64,000 bases of DNA, taken from positions 68,113,941 to 68,177,940 of the forward strand of contig CP092871.1 in NCBI GenBank assembly GCA_030710605.1. The letters are read 5' to 3'. Within the stretch, counting starts at the first letter, position 1. Each line of letters begins with the position of its first letter. This document shows, piece by piece, positions 29,663 to 39,996 of the stretch. The notes beneath the pieces were generated by a model. It saw only the letters and a program-made list of their open reading frames with translations. It did no database searches and was not told the origin of the DNA. The translations under genes and the position numbers were made by a program. The stretch comes from Cordylochernes scorpioides (taxonomy: Eukaryota; Arthropoda; Arachnida; Pseudoscorpiones; Chernetidae).

Positions 29663-31270
29663 TTGTATAGAAAACTGAAAGAAATTTACAAACGTTTATC
29701 ACGATGGAAACAAAATCTTTCATTCAATCATGAATGCCTTACAATTCGTTTCATTCCCCCTAGCTTAAGGTTAAAAGACCCAGTTTTAACCAACAAATCT
29801 AAATCATTCTTTCTGAAAATTGGGTACAAACTTCTAAATTTTAGAATTTCAAATTGCCATACTCAAATTAGTAAGCTGAATAAAATTAAAGAAAACATCT
29901 CAAACCAATTATCTAATAATTTTAGCTCCGATATATTTGATTCAATAAATTAAAAACTAAAGGAAATAAGTGATAAGGAAACAAATTCAATCAAAAGTAG
30001 ACATCAAAAAAAGAAAATCTTTTGGGTTAAAAAATATAGTTTCCCAAGCCCTATTAATAAAACAAACCATATTCATAACCTATCCCATAGAGTTTTAACA
30101 GAAAAAGAAAGAGAGATACTATCACATGGATTAAAATACATTCCATCCCACCCAATTGATGTGCCTAAAACATTAGCAGCAGTTGAAACTTCCTTGCAAC
30201 ATCTAAATGAGACTGAAAAAATTAATCTACGCAATAAAATTATTCCATTAATAAACAAATCTAAAAATAATTTATCAAAAAATCTTAGTCATGCAGACAA
30301 AAATATTCTAAAACCACTAAGAACAGATAGCAGTATTGTTATCACAACAGCTGATAAGGGAAGCGCCAATGTTATCTTGAACAAACAAGATTACACATAA
30401 AAAATGGAGAATCTCTTAGAAGATAAAAATTCTTATCGGAAAGTAAAAAATATCTGCATTAATGATCTAGTAAAAAAGTTCAACAAAAAATTGACAGAAG
30501 GAGAAAAGAAAAGTTTACTAACAGAAGAAATAATAAAAAAACATAAAATGATTAAAGCCTCCATGCCTATCATCTATGGATTACCAAAAATACATAAAGA
30601 AAAAATTCCATAAAGACCAATCATTGCATCCTGTAATTCAGTTACATATAATCTTTCCAAATATCTAGTTAAAATACTCAACCCTATTCGTACAAAATTC
30701 AAATATGTCGTCAAGAATCCCGAAGAAATACTCCAAAAAACAAAAAATATATTTAATATAAAAAATCACTCATTAGTATCGTTTGATATTTGCAACTTAT
30801 TCACCTGCCTAGATCACAAATTAGTGCTGACAACTCTAGAAAAAACCTTAACAGATTTCAATCTAGTATTACCTTCAAATACAATCTCATATTTAATTGA
30901 GATCTGTTTAGAATTTTCCTATTTCTGTTTCAATAACAACATATACCGGCAAGTCAATGGTATTCGAATGGGAAGTCCCCTCTCTCCATTCTTAGCTGAT
31001 CTCGTCTTAAACTGTCTTGACATCCTGGTAAATGAAAGATTCAATACCACCATTAAGTACTGGGCAAGATATGTTGATGACGTGATGGCTATAGTGGCTA
31101 CAGACCATATGGAGAATACCTTGGCATTTTTAAATAGCTTTCACCCCCTCTTAAAATTCACAACTGGAAATGAGTCTAATGGCTACCTACCCTTTTTAGA
31201 TATACTTTTCGAAAATAAATTAAATTATCTTCAAACCACTGTTTTTAGAAAACCTAGTCACCCACCAGTA
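29663..31270 (+). pseudogene. PLE reverse transcriptase, three in-frame stops
   Basis: One continuous frame, broken only by TAA at 29951, 30398 and 30611. Landmarks are ITTADKGSANVILNKQDY at about 30340-30395, MPIIYGLPKIHKEKIP, VSFDICNLFTCL, GIRMGSPLSPFLADLVLN and the catalytic YVDD near 31073. The thumb block PFLDILFENKLNYLQTTVF follows. These are PLE-type RT motifs related to telomerase RT. Coding stops at HPPV where the mariner-type element begins. The start codon is not clear: the frame opens near the end of the left terminal repeat. Confidence 0.85.
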
Positions 31271-32566
31271 CGGAGGGTGTTTCCTTTCAAATGAAACGAT
31301 TTTCGAGCGCTCGCGTTTTGCACGTGCAGGCATGCTGCATACGACACTGGTTCCAATAGATCTAGAATCTTCTGGAGAATTCATTTTCATCAGGTATCAT
31401 GATTTTTGCAACATGGGGGGAGAGAGACTAACGCTCCAAGTCGAACAAACAATTCGGACCCTTTCCAAAGAAGGAAACAGTTATAGCGTCATAGTGAAAA
31501 AGCTAAAAGCAGAAGGACTAGATGTTGGCAAAGCTACAATATGTAGGGTAGTAAATGGCATCGGAAAGAAAAGGGAAGCTGAATCCAATGGGCAAAAATA
31601 TCAAGTCGATCGACCACGTCCGGTGCGGATCCCCGCCACGGTTTCCAAGGTAAAGCGGCTAGCAACTACTAAAAATCCACCATCTCAGCGCCAACTTTCC
31701 AGAATGTGTGGAACATCGCTAAAAACGATAAATAACATCATTCACAAAGATTTGGAACTGGATACCCGACGAAAAGGCAAGGTTCACAAGCTCACCCCTT
31801 TCCACATGAAAAACCGTGCAACGAATGCCCGGAAGCTCTACGAGGAACACCTGGCCGGTTCCAGATCGGAATATACTGCAACATTGGACGAAGCATGGAT
31901 GTATGTGACGTATTGCAATGGAATCCGGAAGATCTGTTACATCAAAAGAGGCAATCAGGTCCCGGATAATTGGGTTCACCAATGCTCCGAAACTTTCCCT
32001 AAAGGTTTCATGGTTGTCGGGGTAATGACTGGCCGTGGAGTCCTTCCGCTCATAAAGGTTCCATCGAAGGTGAAGGTGAACTCAGAATTCTATATAGAAT
32101 GCGTTCTGAAACCTGTCATCGAACAACTGAAGGACCTTTACCCAGGGGAAATGGACAAAGTGTTCCTTCATCACGACAAAGCCTCTTCCCATACCTCCAA
32201 AAAAACCCAACAGTTCCTACAAGAAATGAAGGACACCCTAGGCCTAAATTTTATCAGGAACTCGGACATTCCAGTGAAGACTCCCGACGCCAGCCCACTG
32301 GATTTTTACGGGTTCGGTATGTTGAAACAACGGCTCTTCAACCGACGTCCCAAAACTGAGGCCGGACTTTGGAAAGCCGCACAAGAGGAGTGGTCGAATG
32401 TTTCGCTCTCCAAAGTCAAGGAAGTGTTCGCAGCTTGGAAAGTCCGATGCAGGGAGATAGCCAAGAAGAAGGGGAAGCACATAGAACACATGAAAAAATT
32501 CACGTTCGAAAAATAAAGTTCTAACGGACGTTTGAAATCGTTTCATTTGAAAGGAAACACCCTCTG
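31271..32566 (+). mobile_element. mariner-type DNA transposon, DD41D, complete
   Basis: 1,296 bp with 32-bp terminal inverted repeats: CGGAGGGTGTTTCC at the left, and at the right the complement of CAGAGGGTGTTTCC, differing at one base. They are flanked by TA at 31269-31270 and 32567-32568. It encodes one intact transposase. It is inserted in the PLE just after the RT thumb. Confidence 0.93.
31413..32516 (+). CDS. mariner/IS630-type transposase, intact, DD41D
   Basis: An open frame of 367 codons from ATG 31413. An in-frame ATG at 31332 is possible but adds an atypical leader. Residues 1-110 are two helix-turn-helix regions (LQVEQTIRTLSKEGNSYSVI; SQRQLSRMCGTSLKTINNII). The catalytic domain has TLDEAWMYV (Asp159), FLHHDKASSH (Asp255) and TPDASPLDFYGFG (Asp297). 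Exactly 41 residues lie between the second and third acids. DD41D is the spacing reported for the rosa group, so it is probably rosa-like. It binds its terminal repeats and cuts and pastes into TA. No stop or frameshift is visible, so the copy may be active or recently active. Confidence 0.9.
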   Translation: MGGERLTLQVEQTIRTLSKEGNSYSVIVKKLKAEGLDVGKATICRVVNGIGKKREAESNGQKYQVDRPRPVRIPATVSKVKRLATTKNPPSQRQLSRMCGTSLKTINNIIHKDLELDTRRKGKVHKLTPFHMKNRATNARKLYEEHLAGSRSEYTATLDEAWMYVTYCNGIRKICYIKRGNQVPDNWVHQCSETFPKGFMVVGVMTGRGVLPLIKVPSKVKVNSEFYIECVLKPVIEQLKDLYPGEMDKVFLHHDKASSHTSKKTQQFLQEMKDTLGLNFIRNSDIPVKTPDASPLDFYGFGMLKQRLFNRRPKTEAGLWKAAQEEWSNVSLSKVKEVFAAWKVRCREIAKKKGKHIEHMKKFTFEK

Positions 32567-32663
32567 TATACCTCCATCGCAGTAAGGACAGTATAAGTTC
32601 GTTTTATGTATAAAAGAAACATTCGCGCTTTTAAATCCTTTTATTTTATAAGTATACCTCCAT
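32567..32663. repeat. 75-bp insertion flanked by TATACCTCCAT duplication
   Basis: TATACCTCCAT occurs at 32567-32577 and 32653-32663, bracketing a fragment (CGCAGTAAGGACAGTA...TTTATTTTATAAG) that also occurs inverted at 25285-25360. Reading from HPPV before the mariner into YLHANSFGP after the second copy restores PLE codon order, so the 11-bp repeat is a probable target-site duplication. Confidence 0.65.
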
Positions 32664-33230
32664 GCCAACTCCTTTGGTCCTATCTCCCATAAAATTTCCC
32701 TTGTAAAAACTCTCACCAAGCGTGCCTTCACACATTGCTCCACTGATAAACTTAAATATATAGAATTGAACACTATCCAGGAAGAATTAATATCGAATGG
32801 ATATACAAAGGAATTCATCAAAAAACATCCGTATAAAATTAATAGCTTTCATAGTAAAAAGAATTGAAAAATAAATGTATAATGCCATATGGAGCAGGAG
32901 CTGAGAAAATAGCTCATATTTTAAAAAATTCTGGAATAACCACTGTTTTAAAAAATGCACCATCTTTAAAAACTATAGTCCGAAATACAATAACAAAGCA
33001 GAAAGTGGAGATAGGGAACACAAAGGACGTTGTGTATAGGATCCCATGTAAAAGCTGCAATGTATCCTACATTGGAGAGACAGGCCGTTTCCTTGGGACC
33101 AGACTCCTAGAACACAAATCTTCTTGGAAGTATGCAAAGGAAAGGTTTGCCATGGTGGAGCATGGTCTCTGATCGGGACAATTAGCCAGATTGGGAAAAT
33201 ACTTCCACTATTTACAGGGGCATCCAGAAC
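32655..33230 (+). pseudogene. PLE C-terminal region with GIY-YIG endonuclease
   Basis: From 32655 the frame reads NSFGPISHKISLVKTLTKRA and then FTHCS, the PLE connector after RT. A frameshift near 32860 leads to a frame with NTKDVVYRIPCK and NVSYIGETGRFLGTRLLEH at about 33019-33110. The GIY-YIG pair (here VVY...YIG) with Arg of TGR and the His are the catalytic landmarks. The preceding CKSC could be the Cys pair often seen in PLE nucleases. The frame stops at 33172. The domain makes the target nick in canonical PLEs. Confidence 0.82.
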
Positions 33231-33523
33231 TCGCACCAGAGGAAGTTCCTGGAGGCCATAGCATCAATGAAGGACCCTGCTAGTGTAAATAGATACGAAG
33301 AAATCCCCGAACCTTATTTGTCTCTTTTAACTTTTTTTTTTCTAATAATCGCAGTCAACTTAATTTGTTTCTTATTTTTATTTCCTTAAATTTTGTTTCG
33401 AAAACATTAAAAATACTGCATTACTAAAAAGCCTTTAATTTTCAAAATATTTTATTATATTATTATTATTATTAATTTTTTTTTATCATTATCAATAATT
33501 ATTTTTGACCAATGACAAATTTG

Positions 33524-33697
33524 TTTCCATATGATGTACAATAAATTGTAAATTAAATTAACTGTGCAATAAATTGATAAAGAGGGAGAAATCTCTCGAA
33601 ATATTTTAAGAAAAAAATTGTTTTTTTTTTTCTTTACAGATCCAGGTACGCCCTTTTATATAATCTTAATTGATGGATCGCCTTTTGACTTAAAATA
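33524..33697 (+). repeat. PLE right terminal repeat (pLTR)
   Basis: Direct copy of 29467-29640, including the GATAAAGAGGGAGAAATCTC hairpin with GAAATATTTT (33577-33614) and the TTTCTTTACAG acceptor-like tract. Divergence between the two copies is low. Confidence 0.75.
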
Positions 33698-33810
33698 TTT
33701 TTGTTTCCAAAATTGATTTTTTTTATTATGTTATAGGTTTAAAATATATATATATATCTATATGAAAAAATAGTACAAATGTAACATTGTACTGGGATAA
33801 GGTGCATAAA

Positions 33811-33978
33811 TTAAGAAAAAGGCATCTCCTTATCGTGCAACTGAAAGTTGCTGATGGCTGGCGCCATCTATCGGAATAAATATCAAAAATCAACGAGAAT
33901 AGTTGATATTTATTCCGATAGATGGCGCCAGCCATCAGCACCTTTCAGTTGCAAGATAAGGAGATGCCTTTTTCTTAA
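33811..33978. mobile_element. Foldback (palindromic) element
   Basis: Arms of about 75 bases: TTAAGAAAAAGGCATCTCCT at the left and its near-perfect complement AGGAGATGCCTTTTTCTTAA at the right, around a 15-base centre (AAATCAACGAGAATA). Each arm includes GATGGCGCCA and the TATTCCGATAG block. Four bases separate it from the next Helitron. Confidence 0.8.
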
Positions 33979-33982
33979 TATA

Positions 33983-34330
33983 TCTATATATATAAAAATC
34001 AATGTTTGTTTGTTTGTATGTCCGGTATACAAATTCGCAGTAGTTCACTAATTCAAACCAAAATTTCCATACATAGGTAAAATAATACGGGGAAGACGAT
34101 AGGCTATTTTAAAAAATATATAAATCAACTATTAAAACTATATATTCAAATTATTCTACTTAGCTCACGAACAGCGCCCTCTATCAAAGATTAGACTAAA
34201 TTATGCTGATGCAAACAAATAGATAATGCTAATAACAAACGATTATAAAAAAATCTTATCTAAATATATATCACTCGGGTTGATATGCACACGGGTCAAT
34301 CCCGGGGCGAAGCCCGGGTCACCCGTCTAG
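33983..34330 (+). mobile_element. Complete non-autonomous Helitron, 348 bp
   Basis: Begins TCTATATATATAAAAATC with A before it, and ends CCCGGGGCGAAGCCCGGG hairpin, TCACCCGT, CTAG with T after it. This is a textbook Helitron terminus set. The interior (TGTCCGGTATACAAATTCGC) recurs at 59420-59550. No coding capacity. Confidence 0.85.
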
Positions 34331-34479
34331 TATACACTAAAAATAAGAAAGGTTTGTTAAAAAACAAAAATAAATTGGTGCAGCATTCCCTTTTTATAAA
34401 CATTAAATATATATGTCATAATTTGTATATAACTGGATGCAAACCCGACCCAAAATGTATGCAATGTATGTTTTAAAAG

Positions 34480-35130
34480 ATTTACTAAAAACAAGGCTTA
34501 AAGAAATCTGGGAGAGAAGGCCTACAAGAGGACAATCATTAGCAGGGTTTATTATCCCGGAACTCATAAAAACTGAGTTCAAGAACCTAGCACTTCCTGG
34601 TCAAGTCAGAACAAGTCCAAAGGACAAAGAATTAGCAAAGACCAATCAGAAAGCAGCTCATTAGCGACGAACCTATAGCGAGATTACACGTCACGAACGA
34701 CCAGCCAATGAGAAGTCAGAAGAGCTTTCGTCTTAAATCGGGAACGAGGTATAGTCAGTTGAGAGCTGGACCGCACCGAGTTAGGAGCTCGACACCATCG
34801 CAACCAGTTAGCCATAGGAATCAGCTTGGAGCAAAATCCCACCTCTTCAACCCTCAGATAAGTTAATCCTCAATCATGCAATAGAAGGTCGATAGTCAAC
34901 TTCGCTCAATTCCTCAACTCCTTCTTCTCCCTAGATTACTCGCCTTTTCCAACCCAATCAACCATGTCTTTTCGTTATTTTCCCCTGTTGTGAACACCTT
35001 ACCACTCAGCATCAACGACTGCGCCAACACCTCAACAATTATCAATCAACTCAAAATATTTTGCACCCGTGTTCCCACATATATATATATATATATTCAT
35101 ATATATTAAAAACTCGCAACATACCCTGCC
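34480..35130. other. Stretch without recognised gene
   Basis: No protein family recognised. A CCAATGAG/TTAAATCGGGAAC region near 34695-34750 resembles LTR promoter sequence such as that at 50745 (GTTAAATCGAGAACC). A (TA)n run lies at 35080-35094. Confidence 0.4.
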
Positions 35131-35142
35131 TAACCGCACTGT

Positions 35143-35334
35143 TTGGAAGAACCAGAAGTTCATCATCTCCTCTTCAGTTGTTCAACATTCCACAGAAATA
35201 GGATACAAACAGCTATCCTGCTTGGACTGACCCACCTCAATCCTATATCTATGGCCAGCCTTCCAGACTCAACCTCAGCATGGAACTTCCTGGTCAACTG
35301 GTTCAACTCAGCAATCAAAACAGGACGCGAGTAG
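35143..35334 (+). pseudogene. LINE ORF2 C-terminal CCHC-like fragment
   Basis: Codes CLEEPEVHHLLFSCSTFHRNR, read from the Cys codon at 35136, matching the Cys/His region (C...E..xH.LF.C..F) near the end of I/Jockey/R1-group LINE ORF2. Only about 65 codons survive, ending at a stop at 35332. No RT is attached upstream. Confidence 0.5.
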
Positions 35335-35339
35335 AAGTG

Positions 35340-36250
35340 CTTTACACTAGTCCATACTAGTGAGCTGGACTCCCCGGGTAGTTGGCGTCTATTGATAGAT
35401 TCTATGTGTTCCGAGTTATTTTATTGTGGACAACGCTTCATGGAAATATTTTAAAAGACAGTGTATAAGTTGAAGGGTGCAGCGGGTTTAGATCTTTGGT
35501 CTGCTAGTTCATTTCCCAGAATACTTCTGTACCTTTTGACACAGCAGAGTTTAACATTGAGGGAATAGTGGGGTGGATTGCATATGGCAGGAAAAGTCAA
35601 TTGGAAGTCTGAGGCAATTCAGAAGGGTAAACGCGGGAAATTCTGGCTAGCTTTAGTCGCCTAAAGAACCAACGTTTCTTCTTGGAAGGTTGAATATTCG
35701 TGATATCTGCCGCTCATTATGCTACAGAAACTGCTGCGCCTAATTTCTTCATTTAAAAGTGAATATGAAAAATCTACCCAATGTCTTGGCCACCACAGTC
35801 AGCTAAAAGTTTTATATTCATTACCTTTGCTTTGTAAGCTGTTTTAAGGTTTGATATTTCCATTAATTATATTTGCTACTCCGGGTAGTTGGCGCTCCAG
35901 GAACCTGGGTTATAAATATCTCTCTCTTGCTATTCTGGAAACTTCCCTCATTACTTACCTTGTATCTTATAAATGTTGAGTTGGCGCTTTAATTAAATAA
36001 ATTGCTGTTTCATCCTGAAGTTTGTCTTTCCTAATTTTCTTATTTATATTATTATGGCGAATAATATTGATTTTCAGTTTTTGCAAGTGTTTACGAACCT
36101 TTGGGACAACCTTGTATAAGGAATAGATAAATAAACATTCGTTGACTTTTATATATATATGTAGAGAGAGATAACAAGAAAGCGAATGGTGCACGTGAGA
36201 GAAATAAATTGCCATTTATTATTCATCAAATCATTGCCCAAAATATCAGG
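35340..36250. other. Non-coding repeat mosaic
   Basis: No gene recognised. The block GGGTAGTTGGCGCTCCAGG and AACCTGGGTTATAAATATC at 35884-35925 recurs inverted at 27605-27655 and in part at 60772-60815, so it is an interspersed repeat. The 36120-36175 region is Helitron-end-like but not clear. Confidence 0.45.
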
Positions 36251-36262
36251 TTTAGAGATATA

Positions 36263-37000
36263 CTAGCCGAATGACCCGGGCAACGCCCGGGTTTTACCCG
36301 ATTAAACGCTTTTATTTTAATACAATTGGTTACAATTATAAATTGGCGCCGTGGATGTCATTCTTGTGAAACGTCCCGCTAATATAATAAGTCGGTGGAT
36401 GATAGGGTAACACGCTCGATTCCCGACAGTCATGAACCGGGATTGAATCTCGCGTTAAAAATTGTTTAATATGTGAATAACCTTCACATATTATTCATTG
36501 TTCAATTATCATGAACTAGGTTGCTCTTGCTGAGCGGTACCTATTTATGTGATTTTGAACCAACCAACAAACGTCCCGCTCCAAACTTTGTGTCTGAGAA
36601 GCGATATTTTTATAAAGAGATGATCTGACTTTGTGTCTTCTGCTCGAATGAATGTTTTTCTGTTAGAATTTTGTTCCTGCATACTAAAAATGAACTGGCT
36701 TCACCCGTGGTCTCTGCTTTTTGGAATTTTTCCGGATATAATTTTGTATCTGATAATCAAATATGATGCAGCAATATTGTCATCATCATTTTCTGAATAA
36801 AAAACAACTATTTTTTTCCCCACAACCTGTCAATTTATTTTTCTTGACTAAAAATCCGAAAAATATCTCTTCCAGATTTTTCTCTATGTCCTGTTAAAAC
36901 ACGTTTTACATGTACATTAGGTCAGCTGATATTACCTCCCATCTTCACCGCTAGAGGCGCTGCTTGCGAGCGAAAGGGAAAATTTGCAACGCAATTTGCA
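36263..37000 (-). mobile_element. Non-autonomous Helitron, 3' end at 36263
   Basis: Left edge A|CTAGCCGAATGACCCGGGC is the reverse complement of the GCCCGGGTCATTCGGCTAG terminus. The body matches 56623-57161 in opposite orientation (for example GCGCTGCTTGCGAGCGAAAG and AATGTTTTTCTGTTAGAAT). It contains a 188-bp SINE insertion. The 5' end was not defined; homology ends near 37000. Confidence 0.7.
36381..36568 (+). mobile_element. tRNA-derived SINE with 12-bp target duplication
   Basis: AAACGTCCCGCT at 36369-36380 and 36569-36580 flanks a 188-bp insertion in the Helitron. Other copies of the Helitron read straight through this site. The head carries GATAGGGTAACACG (A-box-like) and GGGATTGAATCTC (B-box-like). 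The 3' end is (AACC)n-like (GAACCAACCAAC). Related heads occur at 25.03 and 11.95 kb. Confidence 0.8.
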
Positions 37001-37067
37001 AATAACTTGTATACATACTTGTGTACATAGACCATAAATCTGTACATAGACAGAAAAAGCACATATA

Positions 37068-37200
37068 TCTCTATATATATAAAAGTCAATGTCTGTCTGT
37101 TTCGCGATAAACTCAAAAACTACTGAACCAATTGGTACCAAATTTTGCATGTCGCTTTTTATAAACCTGAGAAAAATTTTCGGCTACATTTTGATTAGTA
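37068..37200 (+). mobile_element. Helitron 5' end
   Basis: TCTCTATATATATAAAAGTC, then AATGTCTGTCTGTTTCGCGA and AACTCAAAAACTACTGAACC. A precedes TC. Typical arthropod Helitron 5' end. A CTAG terminus for this copy was not located. Confidence 0.65.
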
Positions 37201-37249
37201 TTTTTGGCTATTTATTTTTTTTTTCATTTGAAGAACTTTTTTTTACGCG

Positions 37250-37905
37250 GAGTAAATACGAGGCGAAGTAACAACACGAGGCCAATTAAGCGACCAATGA
37301 GCGTTCTGCATTTCTTTTCAAGTCGCTTGCGTACTTTTTTTTAAATATCTCTTTATACGAGTGTCACTTTTTTTTACAAAAGTATTGAGAGAGAAATTTA
37401 TATTACTAAGTTACGGTAAGTGCACACAATGCAATTTAAAAAAAAAAAAACTTTACAAAATTAGCGTTACTGTATGTAAACAATGGCTTTCGTATTTTTT
37501 ATTAATTTTTGTTCTGGCCTTTGTTTTTTTTTATATAATAATAAATAAAAGTTACAGTCAATATGATATAATTCTTAAAATTAAACAAACAATAGTCAAT
37601 ATGCAAAAAAATACAAACTAACTTATTAAAATATTCTAATATCAAGCACAATATCCAAAATCTCTCCTAATATTTAAATGTACATATTATTAGCATCTTA
37701 ACGGCGTTTATTCGTTTTTATGTACTCCTGCAGGAAGGCAGAAATACTCGAAAGTTCGATATTGTTTTAATAAAGTGTAAAGAATCTCCAGAACTATTTT
37801 TTGCGCGGCAGAAATACGAGGCGAAGTGACAACACCAGGCGAATTAACCGACCAATGAGCGTTCTGCATATTTTCCAAATCGCTTGCCCAACTTTTTTTT
37901 TTTTT
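37250..37905. repeat. Direct duplication of ~100 bp
   Basis: 37252-37350 and 37803-37905 share AAATACGAGGCGAAGT, ACAACAC-AGGC and GACCAATGAGCGTTCTGCAT. It probably belongs to the Helitron begun at 37068. Between the copies lie AT-rich sequence and a TACTCCTGCAGG segment. Confidence 0.65.
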
Positions 37906-38024
37906 AATATCTTTTTGGCTGTGATAATGTATTACTTCGGTGTTGCTATTCTATGGCTCTAATACTATTTATTAGCAATGTTCTTTCAGTATGAAGGAAA
38001 TTGCACTCGGGGGAATTCCCGGGG

Positions 38025-38096
38025 GAAGCCGGCCGGGAATCGAACCCGAGGCGCCCGCGTGGCAGGCGAGCATTCTTACCACTGAACCACCGACGC
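38025..38096 (-). tRNA. tRNA-Gly(GCC)-like, degenerate
   Basis: On the minus strand it reads GCGTCGGTGGTTCAGTGGTA, then AGAATGCTCGCCTGCCACGC. The anticodon loop is CTGCCAC (GCC at 38061-38063) and the B box is GGTTCGATTCC. There is one extra A in the D loop. The 3' acceptor strand (CCGGCTT) pairs poorly with GCGTCGG. It is probably a tRNA pseudogene or tRNA-derived repeat. Compare the better copy at 49404. Confidence 0.6.
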
Positions 38097-38635
38097 TTAT
38101 AAAAAATGCCCATATTTGGGTATTTATTCCATTCACAAAAGCAAACGGTGACAGAATTGTTGATTATTGTTACTTGATGACTCTGATAGCGGTATATTTT
38201 AATATTAACTGCCGATTGTCAAATTTGTTTGGTAATTTATGGCACTATTCTACTGGTGACTTTTGGAGAGTGGTCGCTAAGCCGGTATGGTCGTTAAAGG
38301 GATGTTTAAGTGGATGTAATGAACTGTAAACACAATATTTTATATCAGCTATACACTCCTGGACGAATCTTAAGGAAGTTGTACCTTTTACCATGTATAT
38401 TAGGATTCAAAAAAATTCTTAAAGATATTTGATACACGATGACCTTTATTGAAGACACACGAGATAATCAAGTATGAAAAAAATTGACTCTGGTCTCCTG
38501 CAAAAAACAGACTACATCAAAGAGCTTTCACTTAAGTTTTGTCCATGAGTGTATTTTAAATCAAGTACAACACAATGTTGAATTTATTTCTCTTCAATCT
38601 AGCTGTATATGTTCCACTCTGCGATAGCTGTAGGC

Positions 38636-38720
38636 TAGGGGTCGGCAAACCTTTGAGTCGGAAGAGTCAAAAATTATAATTTACAAAATTTCAATTTTTT
38701 TTAAAGAGCCACAAATATTT
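38636..38720. mobile_element. hAT-like terminal fragment
   Basis: GGGGTCGGCAAACCTTTGAG and AAGAGCCACAAATATTTTT resemble the terminal sequence of hAT elements (CAGGGGTCGGCAACCTTT). It is cut on the right by LINE ORF1 sequence. The family call rests on the terminus only. Confidence 0.45.
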
Positions 38721-39840
38721 TTCGACAGAGTGGTCGGAGGGGCCAGGAACATAATCCTGTTCACTAGGATGAATGGCCACGTCCTGGTGGGACTGGCCAG
38801 CAAGAGCCAAGCGGAACGCTTTATTGAGGAAGACCTCGAAATTGAAGGCATGTTTCTCAAGACCTTCCCCTTCCGTAAAAGGGCGGACAAAATTACCATC
38901 GGAAACCTCCCCTTCTACGTGGAGGACGCCGTTGTCATCGATGTCCTTTCGCCCTATGGGCGTTGCACTTCCATCGCCCCCAAACAACTCAAGGCTGGCG
39001 AGTACGGCTACACTGACGGCCGCCGAGAGGCTTATACCTCCTCCACGACGGCATGAAAATCGAGAGGCTCCCTACCCGCCTTGATATAAAAACCAAAGGC
39101 GATACCTGGCCGGCGTTTCTGACCTTCGGGATCAGGTGTTCCAAATACCACAACCAAGGCCATCGCAGAGCCAACTGCCCCATGCAATGCTAGGCAGTCC
39201 ACCAGCCCCAGGCGGGCCTCACCACCCTTCCCCACTGATGTCCTATCATCACCCGCGCCTCCTGCACCAGCACCCCCTGCTCCATCTATGGAGGTCTCCA
39301 ACATTGGTCCCGCGGCCCGGGCTTCGCACCATCGACCAGCTGCGCCTCGGCCCCCTGCTCCATCTGTGGAGGTGCCAAGTAATGGCCCCACGGCCCAAAC
39401 TTCGCTCCGTCGCTCCACTGCGCCTTAACGTGCTGAACCAGCGCCGCCTACTCCCCATGAGGAGGAGTCAGCTCCAGCCGTAGTAGTCCCTCCGCCTCTA
39501 ATTCCTGCCCGACGCCCCAGGAGTTGCAGGAAATAGAACGTGAGAATCAGTTAATGGACATAATCGAACAACTGAACGATGAAACTATCCTTAGGCCCCT
39601 ATATAACCGAGGGACGACCATTAATGATGTCGGGTGGGCGGTCCTGTACCCCCATCTCAGGGAGAGTTTCCTCGCGGATACCTTACCTAAACACAAGATT
39701 ATTCTTGTCAAGTTCCTCAACACAGTCATCGAGCATGCTGGGGACACGGATTTCATAACTCGCAAGGGCCTGTCTGAACTCAAGACGATTCTAAGGCTCT
39801 TCATTGGACACGACAACAATGAACGTGGAAGTAAATTTTC
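38721..39840 (+). pseudogene. Tx1-like LINE copy 3, ORF1 only
   Basis: NIILFTRMNGHVLVGLASK, FPFRKRADKITIGNLPFYV and YTDGRREAY match ORF1 of copies 1 and 2. A frameshift near 39040 leads to TRLDIKTKGD and a knuckle CSKYHNQGHRRANC in which the second Cys is Tyr. A C-terminal helical piece (IEQLNDETILRPLY, IEHAGDTDFITRKGLSEL) runs to about 39830. No ORF2 follows. N-terminally truncated at the hAT-like fragment. Confidence 0.75.
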
Positions 39841-39929
39841 AATTTATATAAATATATTTTATCAATATGCCCTCTATTGGAGTGTAGTCCGACTAGTGAG
39901 TTAACTTGTACAAGCCGATACGTTGTTTA

Positions 39930-39975
39930 TACCTTGATAAAGGTTGGTATGCTTCAAAACAAAATATTGGGTAAT
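39930..39975 (+). repeat. PLE-type hairpin motif
   Basis: ACCTTGATAAAGGTTGGTA and CAAAACAAAATATTGGG have the TTGATAAA - stem - AAA-TATTG layout seen at 11061 and 27254, but with a weak stem. Confidence 0.4.
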
Positions 39976-39996
39976 AAACTCGATTTTTAAATAATA

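Larger units (their letters stand above)
29467..33697 (+). mobile_element. Penelope-like element with direct terminal repeats
   Basis: Direct repeats of about 174 bases at 29467-29640 and 33524-33697 flank an RT region (29663-31270) and a GIY-YIG endonuclease region (32655-33230). RT followed by GIY-YIG between terminal repeats is the Penelope-like element signature. The RT-EN junction is interrupted by a mariner-type element (31271-32566) and a 75-bp insertion. Three in-frame stops and a frameshift show it is inactive. Confidence 0.88.

Noticed and set aside
29663-30610. Separate small genes in the PLE
   Set aside because: The pieces lie in one frame separated by single TAA codons and join into one PLE reverse transcriptase.
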